NCBI GenBank assembly: GCA_050747865.1
Contig: JBOGJI010000322.1
Location: 1 to 15,512, forward strand
Origin: JBOGJI01 sp050747865
GTDB taxonomy: Bacteria > Acidobacteriota > Thermoanaerobaculia > Multivoradales > JAHEKO01
Reading direction: 5' to 3'
Length of the DNA stretch: 15,512 bases
The position numbers and the translations under genes are program-made. The notes beneath the pieces were generated by a model that saw nothing but the letters and a program-made list of their open reading frames with translations, had not been told where the DNA came from and did no database searches. Positions 1 through 15,512 of this stretch are shown piece after piece. Each line of letters begins with the position of its first letter. The first letter of the stretch is position 1.

Positions 1-336
1 CGGTCCATCCGCCGCCGACAGCACCAGAATCGCCCCGTCCATCTGCGCCGCACCCGTGATCATGTTCTTCACGTAGTCCGCGTGACCCGGGCAGTCCACG
101 TGCGCGTAGTGGCGCTTCTCCGTCTGGTACTCCACGTGCGCCGTCGCGATCGTGATCCCACGCTCCCGCTCCTCCGGAGCCTTGTCGATCGCGTCGAACG
201 CCACGTACTCCGCCAGACCCTTCGCCGCCAGGATCCGCGTGATCGCCGCCGTCAACGTCGTCTTCCCGTGGTCCACGTGACCGATCGTCCCGATGTTCAC
301 GTGCGGCTTCGTACGCTCGAACTTCTGTTTGGACAT
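1..336 (-). CDS. tuf: Elongation factor Tu, N-terminal part (runs off the window)
   Basis: EF-Tu is the GTPase that delivers aminoacyl-tRNA to the ribosomal A site in the cytoplasm. Only the first 112 of roughly 395 residues are present, because the gene runs off the low-coordinate edge. The GTPase motifs are clear: P-loop GHVDHGKT at residues 19-26, switch I sequence RGITI around 60-63, and DCPGH at 81-85 with the catalytic histidine H85. The start is the ATG at 336-334, which gives the standard MSKQKFERTKPH N-terminus and has a purine-rich GGGAG about 9 nt upstream. It lies 34 bp after fusA, the usual str-operon position, so it is probably cotranscribed with rpsL-rpsG-fusA. A second tuf lies at the other edge. 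The two visible parts do not overlap, so their identity cannot be compared. Confidence 0.98.
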   Translation of the reverse strand, partial: MSKQKFERTKPHVNIGTIGHVDHGKTTLTAAITRILAAKGLAEYVAFDAIDKAPEERERGITIATAHVEYQTEKRHYAHVDCPGHADYVKNMITGAAQMDGAILVLSAADGP

Positions 337-370
337 TGCTTATGACTCCCTCCGAGACTCCAGGTCTTCT

Positions 371-2446
<2,076 letters not shown>

Positions 2447-2575
2447 TGCCTTGAATCTCTGAAAAATAGGTCGTCGACGGCGTTGGGACTCACCCGTCCG
2501 ATTCGGACCTCTCGTCGCATGCCCAGCCGCCGATCGTCGTATCCCGGACCCCGGACGGGGCTCGGGAGCGGGGCG
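2447..2575 (-). other. rpsG-fusA intergenic spacer with small hairpins
   Basis: This 129-bp spacer is long for an otherwise tight operon. On the minus strand it contains a short inverted repeat, GTCCGAATCGGAC (2496-2508), able to form a 5-bp stem with a 3-nt loop. Closer to rpsG is a CCCC/GGGG pair that could form a 4-bp stem. A local T-rich patch, TATTTTT, lies just before the fusA ribosome site. The hairpins are weak and not directly followed by the T-run, so I do not call a terminator, and I see no convincing -35/-10 pair. The spacer may tune fusA translation or mRNA processing, but that is inference. Confidence 0.5.
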
Positions 2576-3046
2576 CTACCAGCGGTAGTGGGCGAACGCC
2601 TTGTTGGCTTCAGCCATTCTGTGCGTGTCTTCCTTCTTCTTCATGGCGGTACCGCGGTGATCCGAGGCTTCGAGCAGCTCCGCCGCCAGCCGCTGCCTCA
2701 TCGTCTTCTCCGGCCGTCCCTGGGCGCTCTGGATGAGCCAACGGAACGACAGCGCTTGGCGGCGTGCGGGTCGCACCTCCACCGGCACCTGGTACGTCGA
2801 CCCGCCGACCCGTCGGGACTTCACCTCGACGGTCGGCTTCACGTTCTCGACCGCCTTCTTGAAGACCTTCATCGGGTCGTCCTCGGTGCGCCCCCGGATG
2901 GCCTCCAAGGCATCATAGAGGATGCGCTCGGCGACGGTCTTCTTGCCGTCCCGCATCAGCACGTTGACGAACTTCGTCACCAGCTGCGAGTTGTACAGCG
3001 GGTCGGGCAGGATCTCTCGCCTCGGGGCTTCGCTGCGTCGCGACAT
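2576..3046 (-). CDS. rpsG: Small-subunit ribosomal protein S7 (uS7)
   Basis: S7 is a primary 16S rRNA-binding protein that nucleates assembly of the 30S head and lies near the E-site tRNA. The length of 156 residues is typical. Recognisable family segments are the N-terminal REILPDPLYNSQLVTKFVN (about residues 10-28), the MRDGKKTVAE stretch, KPTVEVKSRRVGGSTYQVPV in the middle and the C-terminal KKEDTHRMAEANKAFAHYRW. The ATG at 3046 gives the standard MSRR start and has GAGG 11 nt upstream, with a further TAAGGAG overlapping the rpsL stop. It lies only 21 bp after rpsL. In E. coli, S7 represses its own operon by binding the rpsL-rpsG spacer; there is no room here for a site of that kind. Confidence 0.99.
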   Translation of the reverse strand: MSRRSEAPRREILPDPLYNSQLVTKFVNVLMRDGKKTVAERILYDALEAIRGRTEDDPMKVFKKAVENVKPTVEVKSRRVGGSTYQVPVEVRPARRQALSFRWLIQSAQGRPEKTMRQRLAAELLEASDHRGTAMKKKEDTHRMAEANKAFAHYRW

Positions 3047-3067
3047 GATGAGCTCTACCTCTTCTCC

Positions 3068-3442
<375 letters not shown>

Positions 3443-3526
3443 CGTCTCGATATCTCCTACCTACGATCCATATCCCACACTCTGAACACCCACAAACCGC
3501 CCCGCAGGCCCCACCCCCCCAGGCGG

Positions 3527-3626
3527 GCACCCGGGCGCGTATCTCAGACTGCGCTGTGCACCGGACTCGACCCCTCAGGGAACTCCGAGCGCGGAACCAC
3601 CGGAAGATACCAGGCGTCCCGGGTGC
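3527..3626. repeat. 9-bp inverted repeat around the candidate str promoter
   Basis: GCACCCGGG at 3527-3535 and its exact reverse complement CCCGGGTGC at 3618-3626 are separated by 82 bp. The second arm lies inside the spacer of the candidate promoter and the first in the transcribed leader. It could be a looping operator pair, but a 9-bp match can also arise by chance in GC-rich DNA. Confidence 0.3.
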
Positions 3627-3633
3627 TCGTCAA
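3604..3633 (-). promoter_or_regulatory. Candidate sigma-70-type promoter for rpsL-rpsG-fusA-tuf
   Basis: On the minus strand, TTGACG (3633-3628, 5 of 6 matches to the -35 consensus) is followed after 18 nt by TATCTT (3609-3604, 4 of 6 matches to the -10 consensus). Transcription would start near 3597, about 155 nt before the rpsL start codon. It lies in the largest spacer of a GC-rich region, exactly where the str operon is expected to begin. The match and position support the call, but no experiment does. Confidence 0.6.
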
Positions 3634-3656
3634 CTTGCCCGCTGGCGTTCCGGCCT

Positions 3657-7859
<4,203 letters not shown>

Positions 7860-7865
7860 GTTCTT

Positions 7866-7869
7866 CTCC

Positions 7870-7872
<3 letters not shown>
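7866..7872 (-). promoter_or_regulatory. rpoC ribosome-binding site overlapping rpoB stop
   Basis: TAAGGAG on the minus strand contains both the rpoB TAA stop and a strong Shine-Dalgarno core, 6 nt before the rpoC ATG. Ribosomes ending on rpoB would sit directly on the rpoC initiation site, which suits the 1:1 need for beta and beta'. Confidence 0.85.
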
Positions 7873-12126
<4,254 letters not shown>

Positions 12127-12270
12127 GCCTGGTGATTCCTTTGCAATGGGCGTACGCATGCCCGCCCGTGCGGCACGAGCGGACATCGAGAAATCGAGCG
12201 ATTCACGCCGACCGGCCTCGCGATCTGGCGGCGGGTGCGTCCTTGGACTCCTGTTTCGCCAAGACTGGTC
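12127..12270 (-). other. rplL-rpoB intergenic region with hairpin
   Basis: The 144-bp spacer contains a compact hairpin on the minus strand at 12180-12164: GCTCGTG, loop CCG, then CACGGGC, a 7-bp stem with one G-T pair. A weaker CTTGG/CCAAG stem lies just after the rplL stop. Neither is followed by a T-run. In E. coli the equivalent spacer holds a partial terminator and an RNase III site that set the r-protein to polymerase ratio; a similar role here is inferred from position only. The rpoB Shine-Dalgarno (12137-12141) closes the region. Confidence 0.5.
12137..12141 (-). promoter_or_regulatory. rpoB ribosome-binding site
   Basis: AAGGA on the minus strand, 10 nt before the ATG at 12126. This decides the rpoB start against the upstream in-frame ATG at 12186. 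Confidence 0.75.
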
Positions 12271-12657
12271 TTACTTGACCTCGATCTGGGCGCCGGCTTC
12301 CTCGAACTTCTTGCGGATCTCCGCGGCCTCTTCCTTGGAGACCCCCTCCTTGACCGTGGCCGGGGCGGACTCCACGAGGTCCTTGGCCTCCTTGAGGCCC
12401 AGGCTGGTGACTTCACGCACCGCCTTGATGACGTTGATCTTCTTGTCGCCCACCGCGCTCAAGACGACCGCGAACTCGGTCTGCTCCTCGTCCGCGGCCG
12501 CCTCACCGGCGCCACCTCCGGCGACGACGGCCATCGGCATGGCGGCCGCCGCGGCGGATACCCCGTAGTGGTCCTCGAGGGCCTTGACCAGATTGTTGAG
12601 CTCGAGGACGGTGAGCCCGTCGACCTGCTGGATGAATTCTTCCGTAGACAGTGCCAT
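12271..12657 (-). CDS. rplL: Large-subunit ribosomal protein L7/L12 (bL12)
   Basis: L7/L12 forms the flexible stalk dimers of the 50S subunit that recruit and activate the translational GTPases, including the EF-Tu and EF-G encoded in this same window. It has 128 residues. The N-terminal dimerisation helices are at about 1-33. An alanine- and glycine-rich hinge runs about 34-56 and includes MPMAVVAGGG. The C-terminal factor-binding domain spans about 59-128, with the hallmark KKINVIKAVRE and LGLKEAKDLVE segments. The ATG at 12657 overlaps the rplJ stop in a TAATG junction and has AGGAG 7 nt upstream, so translation is probably both coupled and independently initiated, which would suit the several copies needed per L10. 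Confidence 0.99.
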   Translation of the reverse strand: MALSTEEFIQQVDGLTVLELNNLVKALEDHYGVSAAAAAMPMAVVAGGGAGEAAADEEQTEFAVVLSAVGDKKINVIKAVREVTSLGLKEAKDLVESAPATVKEGVSKEEAAEIRKKFEEAGAQIEVK

Positions 12658-12659
12658 TA
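12655..12659 (-). promoter_or_regulatory. rplJ-rplL stop/start overlap (TAATG)
   Basis: The rplJ stop TAA (12659-12657) shares one base with the rplL ATG (12657-12655). A strong AGGAG lies just upstream inside the end of rplJ. This favours termination-reinitiation with additional direct entry. Confidence 0.9.
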
Positions 12660-13208
12660 CGCCTCTCCTGTTTCTCCCTTCTTTCTAGCGATCTGATCCA
12701 ACACCGTGACCAATCCCCGCGGCAGCGCACCGAGGGTGCGCACGAAACGGGTGATCGGCGACTGGAGCAAGAACACCAGCTTGGCCAGCAGCTCCTGCCG
12801 GCTCGGCAGGGAGGCGATCGCCTCCACCTCGGCACCGGCGATCGGAGCCCCGTCGAGCAGCCCGCCCTTGAACTCAAGAACCGGGAACTCCAGCACCGGG
12901 GCGTCCTTGACGAAGCGAACGAGCTCCTTGGCCAGGGCCACGGGGTCGTCCGCCGACCAGGCGACGGCCGTGGGGCCCCGGAAATGCTCCTTGAGGCCCG
13001 ACAGGGCGCTCTCCTCGATGGCGCGCAGCGCCAGGCGGTTCTTGACCACGGCGTAGCCGCCCCCGACCGCGCGCACCCGATCGCGCAGCTCGGTCACCCG
13101 CGGCACGTCGATGCCGCGGAATCCCATGAGAAAGACGTGGGGGGCGGCCGCCAGGCCTTCCTTGTAGCGCTCCACGAGCGCCTGTTTCTGCTCTGCGGTC
13201 AACGGCAT
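12657..13208 (-). CDS. rplJ: Large-subunit ribosomal protein L10 (uL10)
   Basis: L10 anchors the L7/L12 dimers to 23S rRNA next to L11. It has 183 residues, somewhat longer than E. coli (165). The rRNA-binding globular domain covers roughly residues 1-130 and includes MPLTAEQKQALVERY, the YAVVKNRLALRA segment and FRGPTAVAW. The C-terminal helix that carries the L7/L12 dimers runs from about 133 to the end (SRQELLAKLVFLLQSPITRFV onward). The ATG at 13208 has AAGGAG 11 nt upstream and starts the standard N-terminus. It lies 24 bp after rplA, which leaves no space for the long mRNA leader through which L10-L12 complexes repress this operon in E. coli. Confidence 0.98.
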   Translation of the reverse strand: MPLTAEQKQALVERYKEGLAAAPHVFLMGFRGIDVPRVTELRDRVRAVGGGYAVVKNRLALRAIEESALSGLKEHFRGPTAVAWSADDPVALAKELVRFVKDAPVLEFPVLEFKGGLLDGAPIAGAEVEAIASLPSRQELLAKLVFLLQSPITRFVRTLGALPRGLVTVLDQIARKKGETGEA

Positions 13209-13232
13209 GGCGCTTGCGACTCCTTGATCTTC

Positions 13233-13931
13233 CTAGCTCTCGGCACCTACGGCGGACTCGTCGACGCGGATGCCTCGACCCATGGTGGTCGAGAGCGTGA
13301 AGGAACGCACGTAGCGCCCCTTGGCGGCCGCCGGCCGCGCCTTGAGCACCGCTCCCAGCAGGGCCTCGGTGTTCTCGGTCAGCTGCTCGGCGCTGAACGA
13401 GGCCTTGCCGACCGGCGCGTGCACGATGCCGGCCTTGTCGACCCGGAACTCGACCTTGCCGGCCTTGATGTCCTCGATCGCCTTGGCGACGTCGAAGGTG
13501 ACGGTGCCGGCCTTGGGGTTGGGCATCAGGCCACGGGGACCGAGGACCCGTCCCAGGCGGCCGGCGATCTTCATCATGTCCGGGGTGGCGACGACGGCGT
13601 CGAAGTCCACCCATCCGCCTTCGATCTTCTTGGCCAGCTCCTCTCCCCCCACGTGGTCGGCGCCGGCCTCCTCCGCCTCCTTGAGCTTCTCGCCGCCGGC
13701 AAAGACCAGGACCCGCATCTGCTTGCCCGTCCCATGCGGCAGCACCACCGTGCCGCGCACCATCTGGTCGGCGTGTTTGGGGTCGACGCCGAGGCGCAGG
13801 GCCACGTCGACGGTCTCGTCGAACCGCGTGTACGCGTTCTCCTTGGCCAGCTTCACGGCCTCCGGCAGCGCGTAGGGACGCGGCTCGATCTTCTCAGCGG
13901 CGGCGCGGTACTTCTTTCCGTGTTTCGACAT
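13233..13931 (-). CDS. rplA: Large-subunit ribosomal protein L1 (uL1)
   Basis: L1 binds 23S rRNA helices at the mobile L1 stalk, which guides deacylated tRNA out of the E site. It has 232 residues, the normal length. The family signature LGPRGLMPNPKAGTVT in the middle is intact, as are the N-terminal basic MSKHGKKYR, the FDETVDVALRLGVDPKHADQMVRG strand region and the C-terminal TTMGRGIRVD. The ATG at 13931 is 12 bp after rplK, with GAGGA overlapping the rplK TAG stop. In other bacteria L1 represses rplK-rplA by binding mRNA near the rplK start; a comparable structure was not evident in the 26-bp spacer before rplK. Confidence 0.99.
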   Translation of the reverse strand: MSKHGKKYRAAAEKIEPRPYALPEAVKLAKENAYTRFDETVDVALRLGVDPKHADQMVRGTVVLPHGTGKQMRVLVFAGGEKLKEAEEAGADHVGGEELAKKIEGGWVDFDAVVATPDMMKIAGRLGRVLGPRGLMPNPKAGTVTFDVAKAIEDIKAGKVEFRVDKAGIVHAPVGKASFSAEQLTENTEALLGAVLKARPAAAKGRYVRSFTLSTTMGRGIRVDESAVGAES

Positions 13932-13943
13932 CTCTCGCGTCCT

Positions 13944-14378
13944 CTACCCGGTCACCTCGATGCCCATCGACCGCGCCGTCCCCGCGACGACCCGTACCGC
14001 CGACTCGACGGACGTGGTGTTGAGGTCGGGGAGCTTCAAGCGGGCGATCTCCTCGACCTGGGCGGCGGTCACCTTCCCCACCTTCTCGCGGTTCGGCTCG
14101 CCGGAGCCCTTATCGACGCCCGCCGCCTTGCGCAGCAGCACCGCGGCCGGCGGGGTCTTGGTGATGAAGCTGTAGCTGCGGTCGGCGTAGACCGTGATCA
14201 CCACCGGGATGATCATGCCGGGCTCGCCCTGCGTCTGGGCGTTGAAGGCCTTGCAGAAATCCATGATGTTGATCCCCGCCTGGCCGAGGGCGGGGCCGAC
14301 GGGCGGCGCCGGCGTCGCCTGTCCGGCAGGGATCTGCAGCTTGATCTGGCCAGTTACCTTTTTTGTCGGCTTTGCCAT
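13944..14378 (-). CDS. rplK: Large-subunit ribosomal protein L11 (uL11)
   Basis: L11 binds the GTPase-associated region of 23S rRNA with L10 and takes part in factor-stimulated GTP hydrolysis and the stringent response. It has 144 residues. The N-terminal domain contains the proline-rich PAGQATPAPPVGPALGQ stretch (about 18-34), which in other bacteria is where thiostrepton-resistance substitutions fall; the prolines are present. The C-terminal rRNA-binding domain ends with VRVVAGTARSMGIEV. The start at 14378 gives the usual MAKPTKKVTGQIKLQIPAG and has AGGGA just upstream. The gene lies 26 bp after nusG. Confidence 0.99.
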   Translation of the reverse strand: MAKPTKKVTGQIKLQIPAGQATPAPPVGPALGQAGINIMDFCKAFNAQTQGEPGMIIPVVITVYADRSYSFITKTPPAAVLLRKAAGVDKGSGEPNREKVGKVTAAQVEEIARLKLPDLNTTSVESAVRVVAGTARSMGIEVTG

Positions 14379-14404
14379 TCTCTTCCCTACTCTCTACCGG
14401 AAGT

Positions 14405-14962
14405 TCAGAGCTTCTGCACCTGCACGAAGTTGAGCTCGACCGGCGTCTGCCGGCCGAAGATGGTGACCATGACCTTCAACGTGTTGCGATCCAGGTTGAC
14501 ATCCTCGACTACGCCGGTGAAGTTGCTGAACGGGCCGTCGATGATCTTGACCGGCTCGCTGCGGTCGAAGACGTATTTGGGCTTGGGCTTCTCCTTGGCG
14601 CTGACCACCTGCTCGAGGATCTGGTCCACCTCCTCCTGGGAGAGCGGCGTCGGCCGCTTGCCACTGCCCACGAACCCGGTCACCTTGGGCGTGTTCTTCA
14701 CCACGTGCCAGGTGTCGTCGGTCATCGCCATCTCGACCAGGATGTAGCCGGGGAAAAACTTGCGCGTCGTCTCGCGCTTCTTGCCCCCCTTGTACTCGAC
14801 GATGGTCTCGGTCGGGATGCGGATCTCGCCGAACAGATGGCCCATGTCCAGGGCGTCGGCGCGCTGGCGCAGGCCCTCCTTGACCCGCTCCTCGAAGCCG
14901 GAGTAGGTGTGGACGATGTACCACTGCTTGCCGTTGCCGTTGTCGCTGCTCACCGCTGTCAT
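14405..14962 (-). CDS. nusG: Transcription termination/antitermination factor NusG
   Basis: NusG binds the beta' clamp helices of elongating RNA polymerase, suppresses pausing, and links transcription to Rho or to the ribosome through S10. It has 185 residues. The NGN domain runs from about 12 to 120, with WYIVHTYSGFEERV and the FFPGYILVEM core. A lysine- and proline-rich linker follows (about 121-130). The KOW domain spans about 134-185, with VKIIDGPFSNFTGVVEDVN and the closing VELNFVQVQKL. There is no insertion domain between NGN and KOW. The ATG at 14962 has GAGG 8 nt upstream and lies 16 bp after secE. Its partners beta and beta' are encoded downstream in the same cluster. Confidence 0.99.
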   Translation of the reverse strand: MTAVSSDNGNGKQWYIVHTYSGFEERVKEGLRQRADALDMGHLFGEIRIPTETIVEYKGGKKRETTRKFFPGYILVEMAMTDDTWHVVKNTPKVTGFVGSGKRPTPLSQEEVDQILEQVVSAKEKPKPKYVFDRSEPVKIIDGPFSNFTGVVEDVNLDRNTLKVMVTIFGRQTPVELNFVQVQKL

Positions 14963-14978
14963 CTCTCGCGCCTCGTGG

Positions 14979-15194
14979 TCAGGAGCCCAATACGTTGAAG
15001 ACGCCCTCGTAGAGGCGGGTGATCACCAGATCGGCCAACCAGAGATAGAAGGCGAAGATGAAGCTCGCCACCATCACCACGACCGTGGTCGCGATCACCT
15101 CGCTGCGCGGCGGAAAGGTCACCTTCTTGACCTCCGCACGGGTCTCGGACAAGAACGTCACCAGTTGCCGCCAGCGCTCTGCGATCGACCTCAT
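14979..15194 (-). CDS. secE: Preprotein translocase subunit SecE (short, single membrane segment)
   Basis: SecE clamps around SecY in the inner-membrane Sec translocon. The ATG at 15194 gives 71 residues, the short single-span form found in most bacteria outside the E. coli group. An amphipathic N-terminal helix contains the conserved EVKKVTFPPRSEV segment (about 21-33). One hydrophobic span follows at about 34-58 (VIATTVVVMVASFIFAFYLW...), then a short tail. GAGG lies 3-4 nt before this ATG. The open frame extends back to an ATG at 15287, but that lies inside the tRNA-Trp gene and adds no SecE-like sequence, so I reject it. It is followed by nusG after 16 bp, the standard pairing. Confidence 0.96.
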   Translation of the reverse strand: MRSIAERWRQLVTFLSETRAEVKKVTFPPRSEVIATTVVVMVASFIFAFYLWLADLVITRLYEGVFNVLGS

Positions 15195-15228
15195 GATCCT
15201 CTCTATGGTTCCCCGGTCTCGTCTGTCG

Positions 15229-15243
15229 GGGCCGCCGCGGCCC
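15229..15243 (-). other. GC hairpin between tRNA-Trp and secE
   Basis: GGGCCG, loop CGG, CGGCCC on the minus strand forms a perfect 6-bp all-GC stem, 14 nt downstream of the tRNA 3' end. There is no T-run after it, so it is not a standard terminator. It could stabilise the 5' end of the secE message after the tRNA is cut out of the transcript, or weaken read-through; both are inference. Confidence 0.4.
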
Positions 15244-15257
15244 TCGCTCTCGGTTGC

Positions 15258-15334
15258 TGGCAGGCCAGGAGGGATTCGAACCCCCAACCACCGGTTTTGG
15301 AGACCGGCGCTCTACCAGTTGGAGCTACTGGCCT
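15258..15334 (-). tRNA. trnW: tRNA-Trp (anticodon CCA), 3' CCA encoded
   Basis: A full cloverleaf can be drawn on the minus strand. The acceptor stem AGGCCAG pairs perfectly with CTGGCCT. The D arm is GCTC/GAGC with loop CAACTGGTA. The anticodon stem CCGGT/ACCGG carries the loop CTCCAAA with anticodon CCA, reading UGG. The T arm is GGGGG with TTCGAAT and a matching CCC-side stem. The discriminator is G, the identity base expected for tryptophan, and CCA is encoded at 15260-15258. A tRNA-Trp between tuf and secE is a common arrangement in bacteria. It is probably excised from the tuf-secE transcript. Confidence 0.98.
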
Positions 15335-15383
15335 ACTGTCTCCCTTCGTTACCCCGCCGCTCGGCCGGCGTTGCGGCCATCTG

Positions 15384-15512
15384 TCATTCCACGATATCGG
15401 TCACCGTGCCGGCGCCGACGGTGCGGCCGCCCTCACGGATGGCGAATCGCACCCCCTTCTCCATCGCGATCGGCGCGATCAGCTCCACCTCTAGGTTCAC
15501 GTTGTCCCCCGG
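15384..15512 (-). CDS. tuf: Elongation factor Tu, C-terminal part (runs off the window)
   Basis: Only the last 42 residues and the TGA stop are inside the window; the gene continues past the high-coordinate edge. The visible part is the end of EF-Tu domain 3, with PGDNV, VELIAPIAMEKGVRFAIREGG and the terminal RTVGAGTVTDIVE, which matches the family closely and ends at the expected residue. It lies 49 bp before tRNA-Trp. Together with the tuf start at 336 this shows two EF-Tu genes in the same orientation about 15 kb apart, unless the molecule is much smaller than a chromosome. Confidence 0.98.
   Translation of the reverse strand, partial: PGDNVNLEVELIAPIAMEKGVRFAIREGGRTVGAGTVTDIVE

Larger units (their letters stand above)
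3443..3656 (-). other. rpoC-rpsL intergenic region / str leader
   Basis: This is the largest gene-free stretch in the window (214 bp). It carries a candidate sigma-70-type promoter near its rpoC side, leaving a possible leader of about 150 nt before rpsL. The leader contains a G-rich tract on the minus strand (about 3490-3530) and one arm of a 9-bp inverted repeat whose other arm lies in the promoter spacer. No hairpin followed by a T-run was found after rpoC, so read-through from rpoBC into rpsL is likely in addition to any internal initiation. Confidence 0.6.

Noticed and set aside
2447..2575. Promoter for fusA in the spacer near TATTTTT
   Set aside because: The T-rich patch could serve as a weak -10, but no -35-like hexamer lies 16-18 nt upstream.
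12127..12186. Upstream in-frame ATG that would add 20 residues to RpoB
   Set aside because: The added sequence is Arg/Ala-rich and unlike RpoB N-termini, while the ATG at 12126 has AAGGA 10 nt upstream and begins the conserved region.
15195..15287. Upstream ATG that would extend SecE to 102 residues
   Set aside because: It lies inside the tRNA-Trp gene and the extra residues are translated tRNA and spacer; the 71-residue form is a normal short SecE.
15335..15383. Possible tuf terminator in the tuf-trnW spacer
   Set aside because: A GCCGC/GCGGC pair is present but the loop is long and no T-run follows, so a terminator is not supported.

Overview
The window is one continuous housekeeping block. 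Every gene lies on the minus strand, so transcription runs from high to low coordinates. In that direction the order is tuf (3' end only), tRNA-Trp, secE, nusG, rplK, rplA, rplJ, rplL, rpoB, rpoC, rpsL, rpsG, fusA, tuf (5' end only). It joins the secE-nusG-rplKAJL-rpoBC cluster to the str operon and carries an EF-Tu gene at each outer edge.

The DNA is GC-rich, roughly two thirds G+C by eye, which explains the very long open frames on the empty plus strand. The proteins are those of a Gram-negative-type bacterium: beta' carries the large trigger-loop insertion (SI3) known from E. coli, and beta carries both lineage-specific insertions SI1/beta-i4 and SI2/beta-i9. Beta also has an extra module of about 58 residues near its N-terminus with four cysteine pairs (residues 84 to 135) that E. 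coli lacks. From memory, Acidobacteriota RpoB has a similar cysteine-rich segment, so I favour an acidobacterial or related origin, but I could not run a comparison and hold this loosely.

Region by region: 15512-15384 is the EF-Tu C-terminus. 15334-15258 is tRNA-Trp with encoded CCA. 15194-14979 is SecE and 14962-14405 is NusG. 14378-12271 holds L11, L1, L10 and L7/L12. 12126-7870 is RNA polymerase beta and 7859-3657 is beta'. 3442-2576 holds S12 and S7, 2446-371 is EF-G, and 336-1 is the EF-Tu N-terminus. The genes together supply the catalytic core of RNA polymerase, its NusG elongation factor, the ribosomal stalk (L10, L11, L7/L12) with L1, two decoding-site small-subunit proteins, the two main elongation GTPases, and one Sec translocon subunit.

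No gene-free stretch exceeds 300 bases. The largest gaps are rpoC-rpsL (214 bp, with a candidate sigma-70-type promoter), rplL-rpoB (144 bp, with a short strong hairpin) and rpsG-fusA (129 bp). The other gaps are at most 64 bp. I see no insertion sequences, phage genes, CRISPR arrays, pseudogenes or unknown genes. This is an ordinary core region. The points most worth a second look are the zinc-ribbon-like insertion in RpoB and the fusion of the two operons between direct tuf copies.
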